Below the pieces are notes generated by a model that saw only the letters and a list, made by a program, of their open reading frames with translations, was not told the DNA's origin and made no database searches. This document shows, one piece after another, positions 50,230-59,344 of a stretch of DNA of 64,000 nucleotides (positions are counted from its first letter, which is position 1; each line of letters begins with the position of its first letter). Made by a program: the position numbers and the translations under genes. The DNA comes from Streptomyces sp. DT2A-34 (lineage in GTDB: Bacteria; Actinomycetota; Actinomycetes; Streptomycetales; Streptomycetaceae), in contig NZ_JASTWJ010000001.1 in the NCBI RefSeq assembly GCF_030499515.1, forward strand, positions 4,878,001 to 4,942,000, given 5' to 3'.

Positions 50230-51234
50230 ATGGCGCAAGGATCCTCTCAGCCGGTGCGAACCCATCGTGTCGCCGTGATCGTCGACGAGGGCACCAACCC
50301 CTTCGAGGTCGGCGTGGCAACCGAGTTGTTCGGGCTGCCGCGTCCGGAGCTCGGCCTCCCCGGGCCGCTGTACGACGTGACACTGTGCACGCCCACGCCC
50401 GAGGTTCGGATGAACCACGGCTTCTTCACCCTGACCGGCGTGCCCGGGCTGGAGGTGGTGGACGAGGCGGACACCCTCGTCGTCCCCGGCCGCCCGGACA
50501 ACGTCGTGCCGCGCGGCGCCGCCGTACTCGACGCCATCCGGCGCACCCACTCGCGCGGCGCCCGCGTCATCAGCCTGTGCACCGGCAGCTTCGCGCTCGC
50601 CGAGGCCGGACTGCTCGACGGGCGTCGGGCGACCACCCACTGGCGCTGGGCCGACATCTTCCGCGAACTGCATCCGAAGGTGCTGCTGGAACCGGACGTG
50701 CTCTTCGTCGACGAGGGCGACCTCCTGACGGCCGCGGGCAGCGCCGCCGCGCTCGACCTCTGCCTGCATGTCGTACGGCGCGACCACGGTGCCGAGGTCG
50801 CCAACGCGGTCTCGCGGAGACTCGTGTTCGCCGCGCACCGGGACGGCGGGCAGAAGCAGTTCGTGGAACGGCCGGTGCCGGACGTGCCGGACGCGTCGCT
50901 GGGGCCCCTGCTGGCGTGGGCGCAGGAACGGCTGGGCGAGTCGCTGACGGTGGCGGACCTGGCGGCGCGCGCGTCGGTGTCGCCGGCCACCCTGCACCGC
51001 CGCTTCCGGGCGCAGCTGGGGACTACGCCGCTGGCCTGGCTGACGGGGGAGCGGGTGGCGCTGGCGTGCCGGCTGATCGAGCGCGGGGAAGAACGGCTGG
51101 ACGTGGTCGCGGCGAGGAGCGGACTCGGCACCGCGGCGAACCTCCGCGCGCGCGTGCGGCGCGAGACGGGGCTCAGTCCGTCGGCCTACAGGCGGCGTTT
51201 CGGGCCGGGCAGCGGGGAACCCCTCGTCTCATGA
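50230..51234 (+). CDS. GlxA-type AraC regulator (DJ-1/PfpI plus AraC HTH)
   Basis: 334 residues. An N-terminal DJ-1/PfpI-like domain has the nucleophile-elbow region SLCTGSFALAEAGLLDGRRATTHW, Cys in the expected place. A C-terminal AraC double helix-turn-helix follows (SLTVADLAARASVSPATLHRRFRAQLGTTPLAWL and LDVVAARSGLGTAANLRARVRRETGLSPSAYRRRF). Members sense amide or small nitrogen compounds in some bacteria. Its stop overlaps the next start as ATGA (51231-51234), so the downstream protein is translationally coupled. Confidence 0.9.
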   Translation: MAQGSSQPVRTHRVAVIVDEGTNPFEVGVATELFGLPRPELGLPGPLYDVTLCTPTPEVRMNHGFFTLTGVPGLEVVDEADTLVVPGRPDNVVPRGAAVLDAIRRTHSRGARVISLCTGSFALAEAGLLDGRRATTHWRWADIFRELHPKVLLEPDVLFVDEGDLLTAAGSAAALDLCLHVVRRDHGAEVANAVSRRLVFAAHRDGGQKQFVERPVPDVPDASLGPLLAWAQERLGESLTVADLAARASVSPATLHRRFRAQLGTTPLAWLTGERVALACRLIERGEERLDVVAARSGLGTAANLRARVRRETGLSPSAYRRRFGPGSGEPLVS

Positions 51235-51728
51235 GATTCCTCGTACGCGACCGGCTCCTAGGCATCGGCGACGACTACTGGATCGAGGACGACCGGGGCA
51301 ACAAGGTGTTCCTCGTCGACGGCAAGGCGATGCGGCTGCGGGACACCTTCGAGCTGAAGGACACGCAGGGGCGCGTCCTCATCGACATCCACCAGAAGAT
51401 GCTCTCCCTGCGCGACACGATGGTGATCGAGCGGGACGGCGAGCCGCTCGCGAAGATCCGCCGCAAGCGGCTGTCCCTGCTGCGCAACCACTACCGGGTG
51501 TCCCTCGCCGACGGCAGCACGGAACTCGACGTCAGCGGCAAGATCCTCGACCGGGAGTTCGCCGTCGAGTACGACGGCGAACTGCTGGCCGTCGTCTCCC
51601 GGCGCTGGCTGCACGTCCGGGAGACGTACGGCGTGGACGTCGTACGGGACGAAGCGGACCCGGCGCTGCTGATCGCGGTGGCGGTGTGCGTGATCCACCT
51701 CGCGGAGAAGGAACACGTGGACGACTGA
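51231..51728 (+). CDS. LURP-one-related family protein
   Basis: 165 residues. Repeated beta strands MRFLVRDRLLGIGDDYWIEDDRGNKVFLVDGKAMRLRDTFELKD, then KMLSLRDTMVIERDG and REFAVEYDGELLAVVSRRW form the tubby-like LURP-one fold found as single-domain proteins in actinobacteria. It ends with a helix (DPALLIAVAVCVIHLAEKEH). It may bind lipid or membrane; no activity is known. The start overlaps the stop of the AraC regulator by four bases. Confidence 0.8.
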   Translation: MRFLVRDRLLGIGDDYWIEDDRGNKVFLVDGKAMRLRDTFELKDTQGRVLIDIHQKMLSLRDTMVIERDGEPLAKIRRKRLSLLRNHYRVSLADGSTELDVSGKILDREFAVEYDGELLAVVSRRWLHVRETYGVDVVRDEADPALLIAVAVCVIHLAEKEHVDD

Positions 51729-51830
51729 GGGGCGCGCGAATGGCTGAAGCGCACGCGGGCGACTGTGCTGTGGGGCGGGGGCAATCCGCCACCGCCACCA
51801 CCGCCACCACCACCGCCGCCTCGGCGGCCG

Positions 51831-52628
51831 TCAGCGGCGCGGCGCCGCCAGCCCCAGCACCCGGTCCTTCAGCGCCGGGAACTGATCCCGCGTCGCCGCG
51901 ACCTTCGCCGGGTCGAACTCCACCGTGAGGACCTGCTCCCCCGCGCCGGCCTGCGCCAGCACCTCGCCCCACGGATCCACCACGATCGAGTGACCGGCCT
52001 GCGGAACTCCCGCGTGCGTCCCGGCCGTTCCACAGGCGAGCACGAACGCCTGGTTCTCCACCGCCCGCGCCTGAGCCAGCAGCGTCCAGTGCGCCCGGCG
52101 GCGCTCCGGCCAGCCCGCCGGGAGGACCAGGGTCTCGGCGCCGGCGTCGACGAGGCCGCGGAACAACTCGGGGAAACGGAGGTCGTAGCAAGTGGCCACA
52201 CCCAGGACCGTCTTGGGCAGACGCACCGTCACCAGTTCCTCGCCCGCGCCCATCAGCACGGCCTCGCCCTTGTCGAAGCCGAACCGATGGATCTTTCGGT
52301 ACGCGGCGGCCAGATCACCGGAGGGGGAGAAGACGAGAGAGGTGTTGTAGAGGGGACCCTCAGGGTCACGCTCGGGAATCGAGCCCGCGTGCAGCCACAC
52401 GCCCGCGTCGCTCGCCGCCTTCGCCATCGCCTCGTACGTCGGCCCTTCGAGCGGCTCGGCCTCGCTGCCGAACTCCTCGTAGGCGAACGCCCCGGTCGTC
52501 CACAGCTCGGGGAGGACGACCAGATCCGCCGCCCCGGCCTGTTCCCGTACCAGCGAGGCAACCCTCACCCGACGCGATTCGACCGATTCGCCCTCATTGA
52601 CATCGATCTGGAGCAAAGAGGCGCGCAC
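51831..52628 (-). CDS. Carbon-nitrogen hydrolase (nitrilase superfamily)
   Basis: 265 residues. The catalytic triad is present as Glu41 (VVLPELWTTG), Lys112 (AYRKIHRFG) and Cys147 (LGVATCYDLRFPE). The architecture fits omega-amidase/Nit-type enzymes, which act on small amides such as alpha-ketoglutaramate or deaminated glutathione. GTG 52628 is preceded by GGACGG; the frame upstream of it is not coding-like. It is divergent from the mycothiol-type gene, 202 bp apart. Downstream 51789-51822 is a CCACCG-rich stretch of no clear meaning. Confidence 0.88.
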   Translation of the reverse strand: MRASLLQIDVNEGESVESRRVRVASLVREQAGAADLVVLPELWTTGAFAYEEFGSEAEPLEGPTYEAMAKAASDAGVWLHAGSIPERDPEGPLYNTSLVFSPSGDLAAAYRKIHRFGFDKGEAVLMGAGEELVTVRLPKTVLGVATCYDLRFPELFRGLVDAGAETLVLPAGWPERRRAHWTLLAQARAVENQAFVLACGTAGTHAGVPQAGHSIVVDPWGEVLAQAGAGEQVLTVEFDPAKVAATRDQFPALKDRVLGLAAPRR

Positions 52629-52830
52629 ACTACCACCGTCCTGGCATTCGAGCGGTCCACACGGGCTTCCACACAGGCCTACGATCGTCACACGAAAGCA
52701 CTGCCGGGGTGCCTCACAGCAGCGTAACTTAGCGTTCCAAGACACCCGCCGACAGCAGCCGCCGCCCACTGGCACCGCCGCCAGAAACCGCCCGCGTACC
52801 GACGTTCCAACCGCCGAGGGGTCCCGTTCC

Positions 52831-53655
52831 GTGAGTCTGCATCCCACCCTCCAGCCCTACGCCGACGCCTGGACCCACTCCATCGAAGCGATATCCGAGC
52901 TGGTGACACCGCTAGTGGAGGGCGAGTGGAACCGGCGTACCCCCTGCCCCGGCTGGTCGGTGCGCGACGTGGTGTCCCATGTCATCGGCCTGGACTGCGA
53001 GATGCTCGGCGACCCGCGTCCCATCCACACGCTCCCGCGCGACCTCTTCCACGTCACGAACGACCACCAGCGCTATATGGAGATGCAGGTCGACGTCCGC
53101 CGCCACCACACGGCGCCGGAGATGACGTCCGAGCTGGAGTACACGGTCATCCGCCGCAACCGCCAGCTGCGCAACGAGTCCCGTGACCCCGGCACGAAGG
53201 TACGCGGCCCGCTCGGGACGGAGCTCACCCTCGAAGAGTCCATGCGGGCCCACGCCTTCGACGTATGGGTGCACGAGCAGGACCTGCGCACCGCCCTCGG
53301 CCGCCCCGGCAACCTCGACTCCCCCGGCGCGCACGTCGCCCGCGACGTCCTGCTGGCCCAGCTGCCCGACATCGTCGCCGTCCGGGCCGACGCCCCCCGC
53401 AGCTCGGCGATCGTCTTCGACGTCCACGGCCCGATCGAGTTCCTCCGCACGATCCGCGTCGACATCCAGGGCCGAGGCACCCTCGAAACGGCCCCCGCCC
53501 TGGGCCCCGCCGCCACCCTCACCCTCGACTGGGAAACCTACGTCCGCCTCGCCTGCGGCCGCGTCACGCCGGAGGCGGCGGCGGACCGGGTAAAGGCAGA
53601 GGGCGACCCGGACCTGACGGCAGCGATCCTGCGCAACTTCACGGTGACGCCGTAG
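52831..53655 (+). CDS. Mycothiol-dependent maleylpyruvate isomerase-family protein
   Basis: 274 residues. A DinB/MDMPI N-terminal domain shows the metal site pattern: EWNRRTPCPGWSVRDVVSHVIGLDCEM with its His, and MRAHAFDVWVHEQDLRTALGRP with two further His. A C-terminal sterol-carrier-like domain (VDIQGRGTLETAPALGPAATLTLDWETYVRLACGR) follows. Such proteins use mycothiol in isomerase or detoxification reactions. GTG 52831 has GAGGGG at 9-nt spacing. The reaction is not defined by sequence. Confidence 0.85.
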   Translation: MSLHPTLQPYADAWTHSIEAISELVTPLVEGEWNRRTPCPGWSVRDVVSHVIGLDCEMLGDPRPIHTLPRDLFHVTNDHQRYMEMQVDVRRHHTAPEMTSELEYTVIRRNRQLRNESRDPGTKVRGPLGTELTLEESMRAHAFDVWVHEQDLRTALGRPGNLDSPGAHVARDVLLAQLPDIVAVRADAPRSSAIVFDVHGPIEFLRTIRVDIQGRGTLETAPALGPAATLTLDWETYVRLACGRVTPEAAADRVKAEGDPDLTAAILRNFTVTP

Positions 53656-53690
53656 GCACAGCGCCCTTTCGACGCCGGTCCAGGCAATTC

Positions 53691-53870
53691 CAGCCCGTCC
53701 GGCGTTTGAGGGCGAGGCCGGCCCGCGTCATTCAGCCCGTCCGGCGTTTGAGGACGAAGCCCGTTCAGGGCCGAAGCGGGGGTCTGGGGGCCGCAGGCCC
53801 CCAGAGGCGGGGCGAAGGGGCGGAGCCCCTTAAGGATGGGACGGGTAGGGGCGGCGGGGGCGAAATCCAC
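53691..53870. repeat. Dispersed Streptomyces intergenic repeat (CAGCCCGTCCGGCGTTTGAGG element)
   Basis: CAGCCCGTCCGGCGTTTGAGG-like units occur at 53691 and 53732. They are followed by GGGGTCTGGGGGC, hairpin CTGGGGGCC-GCA-GGCCCCCAG (53784-53804), a second GGGGC hairpin (53815-53831) and the tail GGATGGGACGGGTAGGGGCGGCGGGGGCG. I recognise this composite as a very common Streptomyces intergenic element; here it probably also ends transcription of the upstream gene. Confidence 0.8.
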
Positions 53871-53906
53871 TGTCGCCCACCCGGCGCCCGAGGCTAACGT
53901 CCCGCT

Positions 53907-54680
53907 GTGACCGACACCGCCCCAGCGACCACCCGCCCCCCACGCCTGACCCGCCTGACCTTCCACGGCCCCCTCTCCGAGGCACGAGCGCACAGCCTCG
54001 TCCAGCGACTCACCCGCACGAACCCCGCCACAGTCCTGGACATCGGCTGCGGCTGGGCCGAGTTGATGCTCCGCATCCTGGCCGCCGCCCCCGAAGCGAC
54101 AGGAACCGGCATCGACATCAAGGCCGAAGACCTCGCCCGCGGCCGCCGCAACGCCGAGGCCCGAGGCCTGGCACAAAGGGCCACGTTCGTCGAGGAGTCC
54201 GCCGCAGCGACCTCGCACGGCCCCGCCGACCTGGTCCTGTGCGTCGGAGCGAGCCAAGCCCTGAGCACGGCCGAGCCCCCGGACCACACCACCGAGGCGC
54301 TGCGCGCACTGCGCCGCCTGGTCACCGACGGCGGCCGCGTACTGCTCGGGGAGGGCTTCTGGCAGCGCCCCCCGACCCCCGCCGAACTCTCCGGCATGTG
54401 GCCGCAAGCCGCCGCCACGGACCACCACGACCTCGCCACCCTGCTCGACCTCGCGGTCGACGCCGGTTTCCGCCCGGAGTGGACCGAGACGGCGAGCCTC
54501 GACGAGTGGGAGGAGTTCGAGTCGGCGTACCAGGCGGACGTCGAGATATGGCTGGCCGAGCACCCCGACCACCCGCTCGCGGCCGAGACACGCGAGCGCC
54601 TCGACCGCCATCGCGCCCAGTGGATGAGCTACCGCGGGGTCCTGGGACTCGCGTACCTCACACTCGTCCCAGCCCTCTGA
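53907..54680 (+). CDS. Class I SAM-dependent methyltransferase
   Basis: 257 residues. Motif I VLDIGCGWAELMLRIL is near residue 43, followed by acidic loop GTGIDIKAEDLARGRRNAEARG, motif II-like PADLVLCVGASQALS and LVTDGGRVLLGEGFWQRPP. A C-terminal helical part ends in WMSYRGVLGLAYLTLVP. The acceptor is unknown. The GTG at 53907 follows TAACGT (53895-53900) by 6 nt with no ribosome binding site: a leaderless arrangement. It is preceded by the dispersed intergenic repeat. Confidence 0.85.
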   Translation: MTDTAPATTRPPRLTRLTFHGPLSEARAHSLVQRLTRTNPATVLDIGCGWAELMLRILAAAPEATGTGIDIKAEDLARGRRNAEARGLAQRATFVEESAAATSHGPADLVLCVGASQALSTAEPPDHTTEALRALRRLVTDGGRVLLGEGFWQRPPTPAELSGMWPQAAATDHHDLATLLDLAVDAGFRPEWTETASLDEWEEFESAYQADVEIWLAEHPDHPLAAETRERLDRHRAQWMSYRGVLGLAYLTLVPAL

Positions 54681-54702
54681 CGCACCGCCTCGCCGCCTCA
54701 CC

Positions 54703-54747
54703 GGCTCACGCGGCTCACGCGGCTCACGCGGCTCACGCGGCTCACGC
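54703..54747. repeat. 9-bp tandem repeat (GGCTCACGC x5)
   Basis: Five perfect units lie between the methyltransferase and the convergent MFS gene. The stop codon of the MFS gene is inside the last unit. Confidence 0.9.
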
Positions 54748-56034
54748 GGGAACGTGCACGGTCTCCACCCTGCTGGCGACCAGCCGTTCCCGCTCCCTGC
54801 GCGCCGCCCGCTTGCGCAGCCGCAGGATCTGGCTGACTCCCAGCGCCTGGAGGACGAACACCGCCGAGAAGGCGACGGCGTAGTCGTCCCCCGTCGCGTC
54901 CAGCAGCACCCCGATCGCGAACAGCGTCGTCATCGAGGCGACGAAACCGCCCATGTTGGTGATGCCGGACGCCGTCCCCTGCCGCTCCGGCGGATTCGCC
55001 GGCCGCGCGAAGTCGAAGCCGAGCATCGAGGCCGGCCCGCACGCCCCGAGCACCGCGCACAGCACGATCAGCAGCCACATCGGCGCCGTATCGCCGGGCC
55101 AGGCCAGCGTCGTCGCCCACAGCACCGCCGTCGCCCCGACGGTCCCGAGCGCCAGCGGCAGCCGCGCCCCGTGGTGCCGGGCGACGACCTGGCCGTAGAC
55201 CAGGCCCACGACCATGTTGGACAGGACGACCAGAGTGAGCAGTTCACCGGCCGTCGCCCGGGACAGCCCCTGTGCCTCCACCAGGAACGGCATCCCCCAC
55301 AGCAGCAGGAACACCATCGCCGGGAACTGCGTCGTGAAGTGCACCCACAGCCCCAGCCGCGTGCCCGGCTCCCGCCAGGACGCGGCGATCTGACGGCGTA
55401 CGTAGGCCGTGCCCAGATGCGGCAGCGGCTCCGGCTCGTGCCCCTCGGGGTGGTCCTTCAGGAACAACAGCAGCAGGACCAGTACGACGACGCCCGCCGC
55501 CGCGCTGCCCGCGAAGGCCGCCGTCCAGCCCACGCCGTGCAGCAGCCGGGCCAGCACCAGCGTGGAGACGAGGTTGCCGGCCATGCCCGCGAGCCCCGCG
55601 AGCTGCGCGATCAGCGGCCCGCGCCGGGCCGGGAACCAGCGGGTGCCGAGCCGCAGCACACTGATGAAGGTCATCGCGTCGCCGCAGCCCAGCAGCGCAC
55701 GCGAGGCGAGAGCCATGCCGTACGACGGCGAGAAGGCGAAGCCCAGCTGGCCCGCCGTGAACAGCACCACGCCGATGGTCAGCACCTTCTTGGTGCCGAG
55801 CTGGTCGACGAGCAGGCCGACGGGTATCTGCATGCCGGCGTAGACGAACAGTTGGAGGATCGAGAAGGTCGACAGGGCCGAGGCGTTCACGTCGAAGCGG
55901 TCCGCCGCGTCGAGGCCGGCGACCCCGAGGGACGTACGGAAGATGACGGCGACGAAGTAGACCGAGACGCCTATGCCCCAGACTGCGGCGGCGCGGCGGC
56001 CGCCCGGAGGGTCACCCGGCAGCACGGTCTTCAT
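54742..56034 (-). CDS. MFS transporter
   Basis: 430 residues, twelve membrane helices. Features are GIGVSVYFVAVIFRTSLGVAG, FVYAGMQIPVGLLVDQLGTKKVLTIGV (motif A-like) and SRALLGCGDAMTFISVLRLGTRWF. It belongs to the general MFS group often called nitrate/nitrite- or hexuronate-like permeases; the substrate cannot be inferred. Its ATG overlaps the stop of the upstream GntR gene (ATGA, 56031-56034). The regulator is therefore co-translated with it and probably controls it. Confidence 0.87.
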   Translation of the reverse strand: MKTVLPGDPPGGRRAAAVWGIGVSVYFVAVIFRTSLGVAGLDAADRFDVNASALSTFSILQLFVYAGMQIPVGLLVDQLGTKKVLTIGVVLFTAGQLGFAFSPSYGMALASRALLGCGDAMTFISVLRLGTRWFPARRGPLIAQLAGLAGMAGNLVSTLVLARLLHGVGWTAAFAGSAAAGVVVLVLLLLFLKDHPEGHEPEPLPHLGTAYVRRQIAASWREPGTRLGLWVHFTTQFPAMVFLLLWGMPFLVEAQGLSRATAGELLTLVVLSNMVVGLVYGQVVARHHGARLPLALGTVGATAVLWATTLAWPGDTAPMWLLIVLCAVLGACGPASMLGFDFARPANPPERQGTASGITNMGGFVASMTTLFAIGVLLDATGDDYAVAFSAVFVLQALGVSQILRLRKRAARRERERLVASRVETVHVPA

Positions 56035-56708
56035 CGCTCTTCACCCCGCGCCAGGTGCGAGAACCAGCCGATGTGCCGGTGAACCATCCCGACGGCGGCC
56101 TCGGCGTCTCCGGAACGCAGGGCCTGAAGGATCTCCTCGTGCTCGACGAGGGTCTTGGCGATCCGGTCGGGGTGGGAGTGCAGGACGGCGACGCCCATGC
56201 GCAGTTGCCGGTCGCGGAGCTGGTCGTAGAGCCGCGACAGGATCTCGTTGCCGCCGCTGCGGACGATCTCCGCGTGGAAGCACCGGTCGGTGACGGCTGC
56301 TCCGGCGAGATCGCCGGCGGCGGCCTGGGCCTTCTGCTGGGCGAGCAGTTCCTCCAGGCGCGCGATGAGGCCGGGGGGCGCGGGTACGGCCTTGCGCGCC
56401 GCGTGCTCCTCGACGAGCATCCGCGTCTCGACCACGTCCTTGATCTCCTGTGCGGAGACCGGCAGGACCAGTGCGCCCTTCTTCGGATAGAGCTTGATCA
56501 GCCCCTCGACCTCCAGCCGCAGCAGCGCCTCCCGCACCGGCGTCCGTGAGACCCCGACGGCCTCGGCGAGCTCGCCCTCGGTGAGGAGGGTCCCGCCCTC
56601 GTAGCGGCGCTCCAGGACGCCCTGCTTGACGTGGGTGTAGACGCGGTCGGCGGCGGGGGGCTGCTTCATGGACTGCTGCTTCACGGGGGCGGGCGGGGCT
56701 GAGGGCAT
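56031..56708 (-). CDS. GntR-family regulator (FCD/FadR subfamily)
   Basis: 225 residues. The N-terminal winged helix (VLERRYEGGTLLTEGELAEAVGVSRTPVREALLRLEVEGLIKLYPKKGALVLP) is followed by an FCD effector domain. Metal-site His residues are visible in RCFHAEIVRSGGN and the C-terminal MVHRHIGWFSHLA. FCD regulators bind organic acids. TATGCT ends 6 nt before the ATG at 56708, suggesting a leaderless start; an upstream ATG at 56738 is less likely. It forms an overlapping pair with the MFS gene and is presumably its local repressor. Confidence 0.87.
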   Translation of the reverse strand: MPSAPPAPVKQQSMKQPPAADRVYTHVKQGVLERRYEGGTLLTEGELAEAVGVSRTPVREALLRLEVEGLIKLYPKKGALVLPVSAQEIKDVVETRMLVEEHAARKAVPAPPGLIARLEELLAQQKAQAAAGDLAGAAVTDRCFHAEIVRSGGNEILSRLYDQLRDRQLRMGVAVLHSHPDRIAKTLVEHEEILQALRSGDAEAAVGMVHRHIGWFSHLARGEER

Positions 56709-56914
56709 GCCCACAGCATAGATACAACACGTACGCATGAGGACGCTCGTCCAGCATGCGGACGAGAAACCTGATCAGGAGTCAGACACGGGGACCCGCG
56801 ACACACGTCCCACAACCTTCTGTGCTACTTACGTGTCACACATGTGCGGCCCACCTGTCTTCCCCTCCAACTCGGCCGCACACAAGGGCATTCGACGTAA
56901 TCGGGGTATTTCAG

Positions 56915-57814
56915 TTGATAACCGCCACCAAGGGCTTCCGTGTCCGCAGAGCCGCAGCCGTCGCCGTGACGACCGGCGCGGTGCTCGTCACCGGCGCCCT
57001 CACCGCGGCACCCGCGCAGGCTGTGACGGCGCCCACCATCACCGCCAAGGGCGGGTTCCTGATGAACAGCGCCACCGGCACGACCCTGTTCACCAAGGCC
57101 GCTGACACCAAGAGGCTCACCGCCTCCACCACGAAGATCATGACCGCGAAGGTCGTGCTCTCGCAGACGAACCTGAACCTGGACACCAAGGTCACGATCA
57201 AGAAGGCAGTCAGCGACTACATCGTCTCCAAGGGCGCCTCGTCGGCCAGGCTGATCGTCGGCGACAAGGTCACCGTCCGCCAGCTGCTGTACGGGATGAT
57301 GCTGCCGTCCGGCTGCGACGCCGCGATGGCCCTCGCCGACAAGTTCGGTACCGGTACGACGGTCAACGCTCGCGTGAAGTCGTTCATCGGCAAGATGAAC
57401 ACCATGGCCAAGAACCTTGGCATGACGAACACGCACTTCGATTCGTTCGACGGCATCAGCAACGGGTCCAACTACTCGACGCCGCGCGACCTGACGAAGC
57501 TCGCCCGGAGCGCGATGAAGAGCACGACGTTCAAGACCGTCGTGAAGACCAAGTCGTACACGGCCAAGACGATCACCAGCAGCGGCTCCACCCGCACGAT
57601 GGGGGCCTGGACCAACACCAACACGCTGCTCGGCTGGAACGGCACGCTCGGCATCAAGACCGGCTCGGGCACCGAGGCCAAGTACTGCCTCGTCTTCGCG
57701 GCCACTCTCAACGGGGAGTCGGTGATGGGGACCGTCATGACCTCCCCCTCTGCGACCGACCGCACGACGGACGTGAAGAAGCTGATCAACTACGGCTACG
57801 CGAAGATCAGCTGA
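56915..57814 (+). CDS. D-alanyl-D-alanine carboxypeptidase (S11)
   Basis: 299 residues. A signal peptide (VRRAAAVAVTTGAVLVTGALTAAPAQA) precedes a penicillin-binding DD-peptidase domain. The catalytic SxxK is STTK at 71-74, the SxN equivalent is SGC in MMLPSGCDAAMALAD, and KTG occurs in GTLGIKTGSG. It trims peptidoglycan pentapeptides outside the membrane. TTG 56915 is the best start (GGGG about 10 nt upstream, directly before the n-region). The frame extends upstream to 56756 without a better site. A very strong terminator follows. Confidence 0.88.
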   Translation: MITATKGFRVRRAAAVAVTTGAVLVTGALTAAPAQAVTAPTITAKGGFLMNSATGTTLFTKAADTKRLTASTTKIMTAKVVLSQTNLNLDTKVTIKKAVSDYIVSKGASSARLIVGDKVTVRQLLYGMMLPSGCDAAMALADKFGTGTTVNARVKSFIGKMNTMAKNLGMTNTHFDSFDGISNGSNYSTPRDLTKLARSAMKSTTFKTVVKTKSYTAKTITSSGSTRTMGAWTNTNTLLGWNGTLGIKTGSGTEAKYCLVFAATLNGESVMGTVMTSPSATDRTTDVKKLINYGYAKIS

Positions 57815-57845
57815 CTCCGGCTGACCGCTGACGCCCCGGCTCGAC

Positions 57846-57883
57846 GAAAGGGGGCGGCCACTCGACAGTGGCCGCCCCCTTTC
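57846..57883. terminator. Bidirectional terminator between carboxypeptidase and bkd operon
   Basis: GAAAGGGGGCGGCCACT pairs perfectly over 17 bp with AGTGGCCGCCCCCTTTC around CGAC. It lies between convergent transcription units. Confidence 0.92.
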
Positions 57884-57909
57884 CGTCACCTTTCGTCACC
57901 GCGCGTGGC

Positions 57910-59325
57910 TCACGCCCAGCTGATCAGCCGCTTCGGCTGCTCCAGGATCGCCGCCACGTCGGCCAGCACCTTGGAGCCCAACTCGCCGTCCACCAACCGG
58001 TGGTCGAAGCTGAGCGCCAGCGTGGTGACCTGACGGGGCTTCACCTTGCCCTTGTGGACCCACGGCTGGAGCTTGATCGCGCCGACCGCGAGGATCGCGG
58101 ACTCGCCGGGGTTGAGGATCGGGGTGCCGGTGTCGACGCCGAAGACGCCGACGTTGGTGATGGTGACGGTGCCGCCCTGCATCGCGGCGGGGGACGTCTT
58201 GCCCTCCTTCGCCGTCGACACCAACTCGCCCAGCGCCCCGGCCAGTTGCGGGAGCGTCTTGGTGTGGGCGTCCTTGATGTTCGGGACGATCAGGCCGCGC
58301 GGGGTCGCCGCCGCGATGCCCAGGTTGACGTAGTGCTTCCGCACGATCTCCTGGGCCGCCTCGTCCCAGGAGGCGTTCACCTCCGGGTTGCGCTTGATGG
58401 CGACCAGGAGAGCCTTGGAGATCAGCAGCAGGGGGTTCACGCGCAGGCCCGCGAACTCCCTGTCCTGCTTGAGCTCCTCGACCAGCTTCATCGTGCGCGT
58501 CACGTCCACCGTCACGAACTCCGTGACATGCGGCGCCGTGAACGCCGAGCCGACCATCGCCGCCGCCGTCGCCTTGCGGACGCCCTTCACCGGGATACGG
58601 GTCTCGCGGGCCGCGTCGTACGTGGCCACCGGCGCCGACGTGGCCGCCGGGGCGGCGACCGGGGCGGGCTGGGGCCCCGGCTCGGGAGCCGGGGCCGGCG
58701 GGGCCACCGCCGCGTGGACGTCCTCCCGCGTGATGATGCCGTCGGGGCCGGTGGGGGTCACCGTGGCCAGGTCGACGCCCAGGTCCTTCGCCAGCTTGCG
58801 CACCGGCGGCTTCGCCAGCGGCCGGGGAGGCTTCACCGCCGCGGCGGGGCCATGGCCGTTCAGCTCGGACTGCAGGGCCTGCGCCGCCGTCGAGGGCTCC
58901 TGAGGCGGGACGTCGGCCCCCTTGCGCGGGCGGCGCTTGGTCGAGGACGCGGCCACGCCGTAGCCGACCAGCACCGGCTGGCGGCCCTGCGGCTTGGCCT
59001 CCTCCGGCTGCTTCTCGGCGGGAACCTGGGCCTGAGCCGGCGCCTCGGCGACCGGGGTCGCCCCGCCCGCCCCTCCCGCCACGTCCACCGCGATGATCGC
59101 CGTACCGACGTCCACCGTCGTGCCCTCGGGGAAGTGCAGCTCCCGGACCACCCCGTCGTACGGGATGGGCAGCTCGACGGCCGCCTTGGCCGTCTCGACC
59201 TCGCACACCACCTGACCGTCGGTGACCGTGTCGCCCGGCTGGACGTACCACTTGAGGATCTCGGCCTCGGTGAGTCCCTCGCCCACGTCGGGCATCTTGA
59301 ACTCGCGCACGGACGCTTGAGTCAT
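57910..59325 (-). CDS. bkdC: Branched-chain alpha-keto acid dehydrogenase E2 (dihydrolipoyl acyltransferase)
   Basis: 471 residues. A lipoyl domain (VREFKMPDVGEGLTEAEILKWYVQ...CEVETAKAAVELP, lipoyl Lys in ETAKA) is followed by a Pro/Ala linker and a peripheral subunit-binding domain (KPPVRKLAKDLGVDLATVTPTGPDGIITREDV). A second linker leads to the acyltransferase core with the active site SFDHRLVDG. It transfers acyl groups from E1 to CoA and supplies branched starters for fatty acids and polyketides. ATG 59325 has AGGAGAGGG upstream; GTG 59334 is an alternative. It is third in the bkdABC operon, 19 bp after bkdB. Confidence 0.92.
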   Translation of the reverse strand: MTQASVREFKMPDVGEGLTEAEILKWYVQPGDTVTDGQVVCEVETAKAAVELPIPYDGVVRELHFPEGTTVDVGTAIIAVDVAGGAGGATPVAEAPAQAQVPAEKQPEEAKPQGRQPVLVGYGVAASSTKRRPRKGADVPPQEPSTAAQALQSELNGHGPAAAVKPPRPLAKPPVRKLAKDLGVDLATVTPTGPDGIITREDVHAAVAPPAPAPEPGPQPAPVAAPAATSAPVATYDAARETRIPVKGVRKATAAAMVGSAFTAPHVTEFVTVDVTRTMKLVEELKQDREFAGLRVNPLLLISKALLVAIKRNPEVNASWDEAAQEIVRKHYVNLGIAAATPRGLIVPNIKDAHTKTLPQLAGALGELVSTAKEGKTSPAAMQGGTVTITNVGVFGVDTGTPILNPGESAILAVGAIKLQPWVHKGKVKPRQVTTLALSFDHRLVDGELGSKVLADVAAILEQPKRLISWA

Positions 59326-59344
59326 CGTCGTCACGACCCTCTCC

